Positions 9,330 to 18,400 of a DNA stretch of 64,000 nt are shown here, piece by piece. The notes below the pieces were generated by a model. The model had not been told where the DNA came from, did no database searches, and worked only from the letters and a program-made list of their open reading frames with translations. The stretch spans positions 62,001 through 126,000 of the forward strand of contig PAPI01000004.1 in the NCBI GenBank assembly GCA_002708845.1, written 5' to 3'. The position numbers and the translations under genes are program-made. Position 1 is the stretch's first letter, and each line of letters starts with the position of its first letter. Source of the stretch: Leeuwenhoekiella sp. Lineage in GTDB: Bacteria > Bacteroidota > Bacteroidia > Flavobacteriales > Flavobacteriaceae.

Positions 9330-10988
9330 ATGAAAAAATCCCTAATAGCAGCATTTGGCGCTGCATTGCTTATAGCCGGTTGCGATACACCCGCAAAACT
9401 GATAAGTGTTCCCGTTGAAAATGTTGATCAACTCCCCGTTAAAATAGCCGATCTGGATGAGGAGCAGCTGAAAGAATGGCCAGGAAAAGACATTAAAGAA
9501 GATACCATTCCCGGTATGAGCGTTGAAAAAACTTATGCCGAACTTATAAAAGGTCAGGGATCTTCAGTTATCGTTGCCGTAATTGACAGTGGTGTTGATA
9601 TCGAACACGAAGACCTCGAGGGCGTTATCTGGACTAATGAAGATGAAATCCCGGGTAACGGAATTGATGATGACAAAAATGGTTATATCGATGACATTCA
9701 CGGTTGGAACTTTCTGGGCGATATTGTTGCCGAGCAGCTTGAAAAAGCACGTATTGTTCAGGCGTACGATGCACAGTTTAAAGGAAAAACCTTAGATCAA
9801 ATCCCTTCCGCTCAAAAAGAGCTTTTTGAAACCTATACCAAAGCAAAAGCAGAGGTAGAGAAGGAGCGTGATGAACTTCAACAACAAGTTACCCAGTATG
9901 AAGGCTTAATGGCTGCTGTAAAAACAGCTCACACTGAAGTTTCTCAAAAATTAAATAAAGAAGATTATTCAGCCGAAGAACTTGCTGCGCTTCCGGCAGA
10001 AACGCAGATGGAGCAACGCAACAAAGCAATTCTTACTCAAATGCTAACCTATGCAGATACCATTCCTGAATTCATGGAAATGTTAACGGAGCAGTTAGAG
10101 AGTATGCAGGAGCGCCTCAATACCAATTATAACCTAAATGCCAACTATCGCAGTGTATTGGGTGATGACCTCAATGATTTAAAAGATACTAATTACGGTA
10201 ATAACAATGTAATAGGACCAGACCCTGAAGCAGCTTTACACGGTACTCATGTTGCCGGGATTATTGCTGCTGAACGCAACAATGGTATTGGTATGAATGG
10301 GGTGGCCAACAATGCGAAAATTATGGTCGTTCGTGCTGTTCCAGATGGAGATGAATATGATAAGGACATTGCTTTAGCAATACGTTATGCCGTAGACAAC
10401 GGGGCAAAAGTAATCAATACCAGTTTTGGTAAATACTTTGCCACGCATCCCGAGTGGGTGTACGATGCCATCAAATATGCTGCGAAAAAGGATGTTTTAA
10501 TTGTAAATGCAGCTGGTAACGAAAGCATTGATCTTGATGGTGATGATACCGTTTATCCTAATGATCAGCTTGATAACGTAACTGAATTTGCCGATAATGT
10601 AATTACAGTAGGTGCGCTAAACTATAAATACAGTGGTAAATTAGTTGCTAGCTTTTCAAACTACGGAAAATCGAATGTTGACGTTTTTGCTCCTGGAGTT
10701 AAGATATGGTCAACAGTTCCCGGTAATGAGTATGAGTTCTTACAGGGAACCTCGATGGCTGCGCCTAATGTGGCCGGAGTGGCAGCAATGTTGCGCTCGT
10801 ATTACCCACAATTTTCTGCTGCACAGATTAAGCAAATTATAATGCAGAGTGGAGTAACCAGCAACATTCAGGTATCAGCAGGTGGTGATGCAGAGGTTGT
10901 GAAACCTTTCAGCGCACTATCAAAATCCGGTGAAATGGTAAATATGTATAATGCCTTTAAAATGGCAGAGTTATCTACTAAAAAGTAA
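9330..10988 (+). CDS. S8 (subtilisin) family lipoprotein peptidase with large coiled-coil insertion
   Basis: A 552-residue serine protease. The signal peptide ends in a lipobox LIAG-C18, so it is probably a lipoprotein. The catalytic triad is complete: D86 in VIDSGVD, H304 in LHGTHVAG, S475 in GTSMAAP; N in NAAGNE is the oxyanion region. Between Asp and His lie about 200 residues instead of the usual 30-50; residues about 145-265 are Glu/Gln/Lys/Ala-rich and predicted coiled coil (KAEVEKERDELQQQVTQYE). No separate prodomain is obvious. The M1 aminopeptidase gene follows after 5 bases, so the two are co-transcribed and probably cooperate in extracytoplasmic protein breakdown. Confidence 0.92.
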   Translation: MKKSLIAAFGAALLIAGCDTPAKLISVPVENVDQLPVKIADLDEEQLKEWPGKDIKEDTIPGMSVEKTYAELIKGQGSSVIVAVIDSGVDIEHEDLEGVIWTNEDEIPGNGIDDDKNGYIDDIHGWNFLGDIVAEQLEKARIVQAYDAQFKGKTLDQIPSAQKELFETYTKAKAEVEKERDELQQQVTQYEGLMAAVKTAHTEVSQKLNKEDYSAEELAALPAETQMEQRNKAILTQMLTYADTIPEFMEMLTEQLESMQERLNTNYNLNANYRSVLGDDLNDLKDTNYGNNNVIGPDPEAALHGTHVAGIIAAERNNGIGMNGVANNAKIMVVRAVPDGDEYDKDIALAIRYAVDNGAKVINTSFGKYFATHPEWVYDAIKYAAKKDVLIVNAAGNESIDLDGDDTVYPNDQLDNVTEFADNVITVGALNYKYSGKLVASFSNYGKSNVDVFAPGVKIWSTVPGNEYEFLQGTSMAAPNVAGVAAMLRSYYPQFSAAQIKQIIMQSGVTSNIQVSAGGDAEVVKPFSALSKSGEMVNMYNAFKMAELSTKK

Positions 10989-10993
10989 TAAAT

Positions 10994-12877
10994 ATGAAAC
11001 TTAAAAAAGCAATACAATCCACTTTGTGGGGTGCTTTAGTCCTTGCTTTGGGTTTAATCCCTGCAAAAACTTTGGCACAGAATAATACTTCCTACTGGCA
11101 ACAGCATGTTGATTACAAAATGGAAGTAGATATGAATGTTGAAGATTATAACTATACTGGTAAGCAGGAGTTAGTTTACACAAATAATTCGCCTGATACC
11201 TTAGACCAGGTATTTTACCATCTTTATTTTAATGCCTTTCAACCGGGCAGTGAGATGGATGTGCGCTCACTGACCATAAAAGATCCAGATCGCCGTGTGA
11301 CGGATCGTATTTCAAAATTAGAACCGGATGAAATTGGTTTCTTAAATGTGAATACGCTTACACAGGACGGAACGCCTTTAACTTATGATGTTGCAGGAAC
11401 CGTGTTAGAGGTTAGTCTCGCTAATCCTATTGCGCCGGGCGAAAGCACGACTTTTAATATGGATTTCAACGGGCAGGTACCGGTACAAATTCGTAGAAGC
11501 GGTCGCAACAATGCCGAAGGTGTAGCGCTTTCGATGACGCAATGGTATCCTAAACTGGCTGAATACGACTTTGAAGGCTGGCACGCCGACCCGTATATCG
11601 CGCGTGAATTTCATGGCGTTTGGGGGGATTTTGATGTGAAAATCACAATTGATTCAGACTATACAATTGGTGGAACAGGATATTTACAAAACCCTGAAAT
11701 TGGACACGGCTATGGAGAACCGGGTCAAAAACCTATTAAACCAACAAAAGGAAAGTACACCTGGCATTTTGTAGCGCCTAATGTACACGACTTTACCTGG
11801 GCAGCAGATCCTGATTATATTCACGATAAGCTGACTGCTTCAGATGGTACGGTATTGCACTTTTTCTATAAAGACAACAAAAAAATCATTGAAAACTGGA
11901 AGAAATTACAGCCTAAAACCGCTGAACTTTTAGCCTTTTATAATGAAAACGTAGGTCCTTATCCGTATGATCAGTATTCTGTGATTCAGGGAGGTGACGG
12001 CGGTATGGAGTATGCGATGTGTACGTTAATTACCGGCGAGCGCAGCTTTGGTAGCCTGGTTGGTGTAACCGCACACGAGATGGCGCATACCTGGTTTCAG
12101 TTTTTACTGGCTTCAAACGAGGCCAAACACGAGTGGATGGACGAAGGCTTTACCAGCTATATTTCTGACGAAGCGATGAATGTGGTAATGGACGAAAAGA
12201 AGCCTAATCCACAGGCCGGGAACTATGCTTCTTATTTTAGATTGGCTACCAGCGGTATTGAGCAGCCACAAACTACTTATGCAGATCGTTATGCGTTGAA
12301 TGCTGCTTACGGAGCTTCAGCTTATTCTAAAGGAGCTGTTTTCTTAGCTCAGCTGGGATACATCATTGGAAAGGAAAATCTGGACAAGACCATTAAGCAA
12401 TATTTTGAAGAATTTAAATTCAAACATCCTACGCCTAATGATATTAAGCGCGTTGCCGAAAAAGTAAGCGGGATGCAGCTAGACTGGTACCTCGTTGACT
12501 GGACACAGACTACAAATACCATTGATTACGCGATTAAAAATGTGGAAGAAGTAGATGGTAAAACACAGGTAACGCTAGAGCGTAAAGGTCTTATGCCTAT
12601 GCCTGTTGATTTTTACGTCAATTTCAAAGAAAACGGTAATGCAGAGGGTGTAAATGAATCCTATTACATTCCGTTGCGTATGATGCGTGCCGAAAAGCCT
12701 AATCCGTTTCCAAATATGGAACGTACGCAACTCGAAGACTGGCCATGGGCGTATCCTACCTATACGTTTACTATAGACAAACCGCTTTCTGAAATCAATG
12801 CAATGACTATTGATGCACAACAATTGATGGCAGACATCGATCGAAGCAACAACAGCTGGAATCAGCCTGCTGAATAA
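10994..12877 (+). CDS. M1 family zinc metallopeptidase (aminopeptidase)
   Basis: A 627-residue exported aminopeptidase. A signal peptide ends near LAQNN. The zinc site H361-E-M-A-H365 with E384 nineteen residues later (WMDEGF) is the classic HExxH-x18-E of gluzincins; the exopeptidase motif is present in the variant GGMEYAM (canonical GAMEN). The N-terminal part is the beta-sandwich of M1 enzymes (YHLYFNAFQPGSEMD). It should remove N-terminal residues from peptides in the periplasm. It is the second gene of a two-gene unit with the subtilase and is closed by a terminator. Confidence 0.93.
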   Translation: MKLKKAIQSTLWGALVLALGLIPAKTLAQNNTSYWQQHVDYKMEVDMNVEDYNYTGKQELVYTNNSPDTLDQVFYHLYFNAFQPGSEMDVRSLTIKDPDRRVTDRISKLEPDEIGFLNVNTLTQDGTPLTYDVAGTVLEVSLANPIAPGESTTFNMDFNGQVPVQIRRSGRNNAEGVALSMTQWYPKLAEYDFEGWHADPYIAREFHGVWGDFDVKITIDSDYTIGGTGYLQNPEIGHGYGEPGQKPIKPTKGKYTWHFVAPNVHDFTWAADPDYIHDKLTASDGTVLHFFYKDNKKIIENWKKLQPKTAELLAFYNENVGPYPYDQYSVIQGGDGGMEYAMCTLITGERSFGSLVGVTAHEMAHTWFQFLLASNEAKHEWMDEGFTSYISDEAMNVVMDEKKPNPQAGNYASYFRLATSGIEQPQTTYADRYALNAAYGASAYSKGAVFLAQLGYIIGKENLDKTIKQYFEEFKFKHPTPNDIKRVAEKVSGMQLDWYLVDWTQTTNTIDYAIKNVEEVDGKTQVTLERKGLMPMPVDFYVNFKENGNAEGVNESYYIPLRMMRAEKPNPFPNMERTQLEDWPWAYPTYTFTIDKPLSEINAMTIDAQQLMADIDRSNNSWNQPAE

Positions 12878-12898
12878 ACTTTAGATTCTATAAATCTT

Positions 12899-12929
12899 AA
12901 AGCCGCTTCATGTTGAAGCGGCTTTTTTT
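12899..12929 (+). terminator. Intrinsic terminator after the M1 peptidase gene
   Basis: AAAGCCGCTTCA, a 3-base loop and TGAAGCGGCTTT make a 12-bp stem followed by T residues, 21 bases after the stop codon. Confidence 0.9.
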
Positions 12930-13021
12930 ATCTGTGACATTCGCTTGAATGAAACCACTTGCCCTTCAGTTGTGTTTGTTAACTATCTTTACACCTCAAT
13001 TTTTTCGCCTTTGGCTAAACT

Positions 13022-13399
13022 ATGAAGCAAACCTTCCCTAAAAAAGAACACTTAAAACGGAAAAAACTTATCGATGCCTTATTTGCCGGAGGTCAGAAAG
13101 TAAGCGCGTATCCGCTGCTTTTGGTTTATAAAACTTCGGTTTTGCCCGAAGAAGGTATCGCAATACAGGCCGGTGTTTCTGTAGCCAAACGCAATCACAA
13201 ACTTGCCGTAACGCGCAACCGCATAAAACGCATCATGCGAGAGGTTTACCGAAAAAATAAAACCACTTTTCATACAAATGGTTCAACTTTTGCGTTTATG
13301 TTTATCTATACCGGCCGCGAAGTGATGTCTTATGAACAGCTTGAAAAAGCCATGCTGAAGCTCATTACCAATTTCAACGCCGCGCAAAACGAGAGCTAA
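13022..13399 (+). CDS. rnpA: Ribonuclease P protein component
   Basis: A 125-residue basic protein that binds RNase P RNA and aids 5' maturation of tRNA precursors. The signature TRNRIKRIMREVYR (family RNRxKRxxRE) follows GVSVAKRNHKLAV, and the N-terminus FPKKEHLKRKK is the usual RNA-facing beginning. The gene is not next to rpmH or dnaA, in keeping with Bacteroidota, where that arrangement is broken. It heads a unit with the DUF4349 gene 18 bases downstream and the S41 protease. TATCTTTA at about 12983 is a near match to the -7 promoter element. Confidence 0.96.
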   Translation: MKQTFPKKEHLKRKKLIDALFAGGQKVSAYPLLLVYKTSVLPEEGIAIQAGVSVAKRNHKLAVTRNRIKRIMREVYRKNKTTFHTNGSTFAFMFIYTGREVMSYEQLEKAMLKLITNFNAAQNES

Positions 13400-13417
13400 T
13401 TATTAAACGGAATTCTT

Positions 13418-14236
13418 ATGAAAATACTGGGATTTTGGTTGCTGAGTATGATTTATATGTGCTCAAGCGGCAGTTCTGAAGAATCTTATGCAACGGCAGA
13501 TGCAGCTTTTGAAGAGGGAATGGTTCAGGCAGAAATGGCTGATGATCTTGAGACAGATGCTGATGTGCAGCAAAAAATCATTAAAAGCGGAAATCTACGA
13601 TTTGAAACGCAGGACTTAGCCAAAACGCGTGCTCAAATTTTAACAGCTGTTGAAGCTACAAATGCGTATGTTGAAAATGAACGTACAGGTAAAGATTACC
13701 GTGGAAATTACCAGGAATTACAATTGCGTATTCCTTCAAAAAACTTTCAACAGGCGCTAGAGCTTATCTCACAGGGAGTAGAATTCTTTGAGGAAAAATC
13801 TATAAGTCAGCGCGATGTCACCGAAGAATTCATCGATCTTGAAGCCCGGCTCAAAGCCAAACGCGAACTCGAAAACCGGTATCTGGAGTTGCTTAAAAAA
13901 GCTTCTTCAGTAAAAGAAATTTTAGAGATTGAACGCGAACTTTCGGTCATTAGAGAAGAAATTGAGTCTAAAGAAGGCAGACTCAAATACCTTTCAAAAC
14001 AAGTTTCATACAGTACTTTGAATGTCTATTTCTACAAAACCGAAGTGGAGACCGGTGTGACCAAATCTTATGGTTCTAAAATACTACAGGCGTTTAAAGG
14101 TGGCTGGCAGGGAATTTCTACTTTCGTTTTGGGGTTGATTTACATCTGGCCATTTATTCTTCTGGTTATTCTTAGTATCTTCCTCATACGCCGTTGGCAA
14201 AAACGCAAATCCCGAAAAAACACGCCTAAAACGTAA
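13418..14236 (+). CDS. DUF4349 domain-containing membrane-anchored protein
   Basis: A 272-residue envelope protein. The N-terminus has a short hydrophobic segment ending in IYMC-15, a possible lipobox; residues about 50-210 are the DUF4349 domain (IIKSGNLRFETQDL; LRIPSKNFQQAL; KSISQRDVTEEFIDLEARL) including a long helical hairpin/coiled coil around 140-195 (ERELSVIREEIESKEGRLK); residues about 236-260 form one transmembrane helix followed by a basic tail. DUF4349 has no established biochemical role. It lies between rnpA and the S41 protease with short gaps. Confidence 0.88.
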   Translation: MKILGFWLLSMIYMCSSGSSEESYATADAAFEEGMVQAEMADDLETDADVQQKIIKSGNLRFETQDLAKTRAQILTAVEATNAYVENERTGKDYRGNYQELQLRIPSKNFQQALELISQGVEFFEEKSISQRDVTEEFIDLEARLKAKRELENRYLELLKKASSVKEILEIERELSVIREEIESKEGRLKYLSKQVSYSTLNVYFYKTEVETGVTKSYGSKILQAFKGGWQGISTFVLGLIYIWPFILLVILSIFLIRRWQKRKSRKNTPKT

Positions 14237-14253
14237 TTGAAAATAGTTTTTCT

Positions 14254-15882
14254 ATGAAAAAGAGAATCCTCATAGCTGCTGCTTCGCTAACCATTTTATT
14301 TACTACCGTAAGTTTTAAAAGCGACTTTTTTGAAATCGCCAAGCAGATCGAAATCTTCACCACCTTGTTTAAGGAACTCAATATGAACTATGTAGATGAG
14401 GTGAATCCTGCGCAACTTATGGACAGTGCGATAGAGGGCATGCTTGCAGACCTGGACCCGTATACCACCTATTGGACCGAGCAGGAAGTTGAAGATGCAC
14501 GCATTAACAACTCAGGTGAATATACCGGGATTGGAGCTTCGGTTTTATCTCGCAACAAGAAGATCACCATAATAGAGGTCTATGAGGATTATCCTGCCGA
14601 TAAAGCCGGGTTACAAGCGGGTGATGAACTTATTAAAATAGGGGATATTACCATTGCAGATTTTGAAGACGATGCAGGCGATTTGCTTCAGGGAGCTCCG
14701 GGTACCAGTATTCCTATTACCTATAAACGCCAGGGTAAACTTCAAAATACAACACTTACGCGCGAGGAAATAGATATTCCGGCTGTGCCTTTTTATTCGC
14801 TTATAAAAGGAAATATTGGCTACGTGGTTTTATCTAAATTCAATAAAAAAGCCTCTGCAGAAACAGCTGCTGCTGTAAAGGATCTTAAAGAACAGGGCGC
14901 AACGGCCATCATTCTCGATTTACGCGGTAATCCGGGTGGCTTGTTAACCGAAGCGATCAACGTAAGCAATTTGTTTTTACCGAAAGGAAAGCTAATCACC
15001 ACTACAAAATCGGTTATCGAAAAGTACAACCAGCAATATTATACCCGCAATGAACCCTTAGATACTAACATTCCGGTAGCTGTGTTAATAAACGGTCGCA
15101 GTGCTTCGGCTAGCGAGATCGTATCAGGCTCTCTGCAGGATTATGATCGTGCTGTGATTGTAGGAGCCCGAAGTTTTGGTAAAGGTCTTGTACAGCGCCC
15201 TAAAGAGCTTACCTATGGTACCCAGTTAAAGATTACCATCTCTCGCTATTATACCCCCAGCGGCAGATGTATACAGGCATTGGATTACTGGAATCGTGAT
15301 GAGCAGGGTAATGCCATACGTACCGATGTTGCAGATTACAACGCTTTTAAAACCAGTACCGGTCGTACGGTTTATGATGGAGGAGGAGTACTGCCTGATA
15401 TCGTGGTGGAGTCCGCTAAATTGAGCGCAATCACCGAAGCTTTGTTAAAAGATCAGGCAATTTTTGATTTTGCTACAAACTATTTCTATACCCATAAAAT
15501 CGAAAAACTTAGCGATTTTAAATTTACGCAGGCTGACTATGCTGCTTTCAAACAATTTTTGGACAAACAGGGCTTTACCTATGAAACCCAGACCGAAAAA
15601 GAACTGGAAGAAGCCTATCTCAATTCAGAAAAAGATGATTTGCAGAATGCTATAAGTACCGAATATGCTAACCTTATGAAAGCGATTGATGCAACTAAGA
15701 AAAAAGAATTAGATGCCAAAGAAAATGAGATTTCAAATCTAATTATTGACGAACTCGTAAAGCGTTATTTCTACAGACAAGGTTTGTATGAATACCAAAT
15801 CAATCACAATGAAGAGATTGCAGAAGCTGCAAACATAGTTAATGATGCTTCCAGATACCGTAAAATTTTAAATCAGAAGTAA
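14254..15882 (+). CDS. S41 family C-terminal processing peptidase (Ctp/Tsp-like)
   Basis: A 542-residue periplasmic serine protease. A signal/anchor helix occupies residues 1-21. A PDZ domain starts with GIGASVLSRNKKITI and carries YPADKAGLQAGDELIKIGD; the catalytic block NGRSASASEIVSGS contains S285 and, 25 residues later, K310 in SFGKGLVQ, the spacing found in Tsp (Ser-452/Lys-477). These enzymes cleave near the C-terminus of exported proteins. A C-terminal helical region of about 130 residues follows the protease domain. Third gene of the rnpA unit. Confidence 0.94.
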   Translation: MKKRILIAAASLTILFTTVSFKSDFFEIAKQIEIFTTLFKELNMNYVDEVNPAQLMDSAIEGMLADLDPYTTYWTEQEVEDARINNSGEYTGIGASVLSRNKKITIIEVYEDYPADKAGLQAGDELIKIGDITIADFEDDAGDLLQGAPGTSIPITYKRQGKLQNTTLTREEIDIPAVPFYSLIKGNIGYVVLSKFNKKASAETAAAVKDLKEQGATAIILDLRGNPGGLLTEAINVSNLFLPKGKLITTTKSVIEKYNQQYYTRNEPLDTNIPVAVLINGRSASASEIVSGSLQDYDRAVIVGARSFGKGLVQRPKELTYGTQLKITISRYYTPSGRCIQALDYWNRDEQGNAIRTDVADYNAFKTSTGRTVYDGGGVLPDIVVESAKLSAITEALLKDQAIFDFATNYFYTHKIEKLSDFKFTQADYAAFKQFLDKQGFTYETQTEKELEEAYLNSEKDDLQNAISTEYANLMKAIDATKKKELDAKENEISNLIIDELVKRYFYRQGLYEYQINHNEEIAEAANIVNDASRYRKILNQK

Positions 15883-16019
15883 TTCTATTTTACCCCAAAC
15901 ACACCCATTTACAATAAATTTTTTACAATACCATACATAAATGGTTGGATTTAACAGTTTTAAACCATGTTTTAACCTCAGTTTAAGATTCAATTGGATC
16001 TAAAAGCTTATTATTAAGT

Positions 16020-16397
16020 ATGATAACTTTAGATAAGGACACAGATAAGAATACACAGATTTTGGAACAGGCAATAGGATACCTGGAAGACCGCGGCTTT
16101 GAAAATATAAAAGCAGATACGGAAGGCTTCGAAAGTCCTAAATCATATATCAAGAAAGGGAGTGAAGTAAGTATTACTCCAGACATTGTAGCTGAGCGTG
16201 ATGGTGAAAAGCACATTTTTGAACTCAGTTTAAAGTCAAAAAAACCCCGTTTACTTAAATCTAAATGGTTATTTCTGGATGTACTTAGTAGTATGAAAAA
16301 TTTTAAATTTAAAATTATGACTACCAGAGGCCATTATAAGTTTACTGATGAAACACTAAGTAGCATCAGTCTCGATAAAAAACCTGTGAAAATTTAA
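16020..16397 (+). CDS. Hypothetical protein, possible nuclease-like fold
   Basis: A 125-residue soluble protein I do not recognise. It has an N-terminal helix (KNTQILEQAIGYLEDRGFEN), then a strand/acidic pattern TPDIVAERDGEKHIFELSLK and later strands (FKFKIMTTRGHYKF). The D-x14-E-x3-K arrangement and the surrounding strands recall the PD-(D/E)xK/VRR-type nuclease core, but spacing is imperfect (E-L-S-L-K rather than ExK), so this is only a hint; similar orphan proteins are common in flavobacteria. It has its own 137-base upstream gap and shares a bidirectional terminator with the convergent acetyltransferase. Confidence 0.7.
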   Translation: MITLDKDTDKNTQILEQAIGYLEDRGFENIKADTEGFESPKSYIKKGSEVSITPDIVAERDGEKHIFELSLKSKKPRLLKSKWLFLDVLSSMKNFKFKIMTTRGHYKFTDETLSSISLDKKPVKI

Positions 16398-16428
16398 AAG
16401 AAGTATCTAACATACTTGACCAAAATAA

Positions 16429-16457
16429 AAAATCCGCTGTAGAGCGGATTTTTTTTA
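16429..16457. terminator. Bidirectional intrinsic terminator
   Basis: AAAATCCGCT and AGCGGATTTT form a stem around GTAG with A- and T-runs on either side; it sits between the 125-aa gene and the convergent GNAT gene, whose stop codon overlaps its T-run. Confidence 0.85.
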
Positions 16458-16895
16458 GTTTCTAAGCATACGTATGTGCGGAATATTATCTTCCAGATAA
16501 CCTTCGCCAAATTCTTTAAAACCCAGGTCATTGTAAAACTTCTTCAAATAAACCTGAGCTGATAATTCAATTTCTTCTGCATCAAAACGATCTTCCAAAA
16601 CCTGTATAGATGCGTTCATAATATCCTTCCCGTAACCGTATTTGCGGTGATTTTCCTTAACGATTACCCTTCCTATGCTTGCCCGTTCAAAATAATCTCC
16701 CGGTTTAAATATGCGTGTATAAGCTACGAGTTTATCATTTGTGAAACCCAAAACGTGCAGGGCCTTTTGATCTTTACCGTCAACATCTTGATACGGGCAG
16801 TTTTGCTCAACTACAAATACTTCGGCACGCAATTGCAACACATCGTAAAGTGTCTGCAGACTAAATTCATTAAATGTGAGTAGTTCTATTTTCAT
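16455..16895 (-). CDS. GNAT family N-acetyltransferase (ElaA-like)
   Basis: A 146-residue cytoplasmic acetyl-CoA-dependent acyltransferase. The acetyl-CoA loop motif is visible in RVIVKENHRKYGYGKDIMNA (R/Q-x-x-G-x-G/A variant), preceded by a strand with SIGRVIV. The N-terminal part (LTFNEFSLQTLYDVLQLRAE, VFVVEQNCPYQDVDGKD) closely follows the ElaA group, in which QxCPYQE/DxD is characteristic. Substrate unknown. The start lies 9 bases from the end of the CDF gene upstream, so the two form one minus-strand unit. Confidence 0.9.
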   Translation of the reverse strand: MKIELLTFNEFSLQTLYDVLQLRAEVFVVEQNCPYQDVDGKDQKALHVLGFTNDKLVAYTRIFKPGDYFERASIGRVIVKENHRKYGYGKDIMNASIQVLEDRFDAEEIELSAQVYLKKFYNDLGFKEFGEGYLEDNIPHIRMLRN

Positions 16896-16904
16896 AAAGC
16901 AAAC

Positions 16905-17828
16905 TTAGTGCTGAACAATTAGTTTTTTATCATCGGTTTTGTCAAATTCAGGCTGAATGTTTACGTGGTTGATTCCACATTCATGAGCATAGGTTTCAAT
17001 CTTATTCAGTATGCTATCAAACTCACTCATCGTAATATCTGCTTCCAGATCTATATGAGCTTCCAGATGGGTTTGCTTTTCATTGAGCTGCCAGATATGG
17101 ATGTGGTGTATGTTTTTTACCCGATCTAGTTGCTTCACGTGGTCTACAAAATGCGAGAGCTCAATATCTTCCGGACTAAAAAGCATCAGCACTTTAAATG
17201 AAGATTTTAGCAATCCGTAACCCATAACAATGAGGTAAATACTTATAGCAAAGGTTAGTAATGGATCAATCCAATATATTTCAAAGGCACTCATCAAAAT
17301 TCCACCTACTAATACCGCTACGGAAGCCATCATATCGGTCAATAAATGTAAATACGCAGATTTCATGTTCATATTTGAGTTGCTGTCTTTTTTAATTAAC
17401 AACACACTAAAACCGTTTGCAACAATTCCCAGCGCTGCCATCCAGATCACGATAGAGGATTCTATGGGTTCAGGATTTAAATACCGAACTACAGCTTCTT
17501 TAATCAGAATAAGTGCGACTACAATAAGAGTTGCTGCATTGATGAAGGCGGCCAGTATTTCGGCACGTTTATAACCAAAGGTTTTATCAAGCGACGCTTC
17601 TTTTTTGGAAAGTATGCGAGCTATATAGCTCACAACCAGTGAGAGTACATCGCTTAGATTGTGTGCAGCGTCTGACAATAATGACAGACTCCCAGAAATG
17701 ATACCGCCTATGGCCTGCGCCAGGGTAATCAGAATATTTAGACCTATGCTTATAAGTAAATTACGCCCACTAAGGTCAGCACCGTGATTGTGTTGATGAC
17801 CGTGAGCGTGACTGTGATCGTGTCCCAT
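16905..17828 (-). CDS. Cation diffusion facilitator (Zn2+/Co2+/Cd2+ exporter)
   Basis: A 307-residue inner-membrane metal/proton antiporter. A His-rich N-terminus (MGHDHSHAHGHQHNHGAD) precedes six transmembrane helices; the metal-binding HxxxD motifs are present in helix 2 (SDAAHNLSDVLS) and helix 5 (YLHLLTDMMAS); the C-terminal cytoplasmic ferredoxin-like metal-sensing domain follows (IHHIHIWQLNEKQTHLEAHI). It protects against zinc or related metal excess. First gene of a two-gene unit with the GNAT gene. Its upstream DNA is a 1-kb AT-rich region containing a dyad (17922-17936) and two GTTAAC sites that might bind a regulator. Confidence 0.94.
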   Translation of the reverse strand: MGHDHSHAHGHQHNHGADLSGRNLLISIGLNILITLAQAIGGIISGSLSLLSDAAHNLSDVLSLVVSYIARILSKKEASLDKTFGYKRAEILAAFINAATLIVVALILIKEAVVRYLNPEPIESSIVIWMAALGIVANGFSVLLIKKDSNSNMNMKSAYLHLLTDMMASVAVLVGGILMSAFEIYWIDPLLTFAISIYLIVMGYGLLKSSFKVLMLFSPEDIELSHFVDHVKQLDRVKNIHHIHIWQLNEKQTHLEAHIDLEADITMSEFDSILNKIETYAHECGINHVNIQPEFDKTDDKKLIVQH

Positions 17829-18400
17829 AGGATTTTATTAAAAGGTTGATAGCTAAATGAACTGTTTTTACAAAGATATTCATAAGCCGGGCCAAGCTTA
17901 CCCGGTATTATTTGATTAACGCTGATTTTAAATCAGTTAACATTTAGTTAACATGGGTGTTTATAAGTTGTCGTCAAAAACTAACAAGCAAAATTGCTTT
18001 TTCAATAAAAAAATTCAAAGCAGAACATACCCCATACGAGTCAAGAAAATCTTCTTACTTTTTATGTGAAAGTTATGAGACAAATCAATCTTCATTTTTG
18101 ATAAATGTTAGTAAGATTTTATCAAAAAAAAGCTGCTTATTTCAGTTTTCAACAATTGTTGACAGCTAATTATAATACGTTTAAAATCAAGTGTTCCTGA
18201 TGCTGAAAACCTATCAATAAATGGTTGATAAATGGCAATAACAAAAAAAACAAAACTTTATAAACCTAAGTTATACCGCTACTAACAAGCTATAATACCC
18301 ATCAGTTTTAATTTTAAATTTCAAAAAAGAAAAATGATAATACTATTACTTGTTGATAACAACCTGTTTTAAAAAAGTGATTACTAATTTGAGTTTAGTC
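17829..18400. other. AT-rich intergenic region with TTGATA boxes and inverted repeats (candidate replication or regulatory region)
   Basis: About 570 bases without a convincing gene. Notable elements: CCGGG/CCCGG pair (17887-17905); CTGATTT-T-AAATCAG (17922-17936) next to GTTAAC at 17936 and 17947; TTTTTGATAAA and its reverse complement (18095-18105, 18118-18128); TCAACAATTGTTGA (18149-18162); TATCAA/TTGATA facing pair (18212-18230); TTGTTGATAACAA (18350-18362), containing TGTTGATAA, one base from the classic DnaA box complement. TTGATA-type cores recur at least six times. This resembles the make-up of an origin or a densely regulated promoter region; no dnaA gene is near. Confidence 0.35.

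Noticed and set aside
17957-18169. 70-codon plus-strand ORF in the AT-rich gap
   Set aside because: Composition is low-complexity, no hydrophobic or domain pattern is seen, and it spans several inverted repeats; it looks like a chance open frame.
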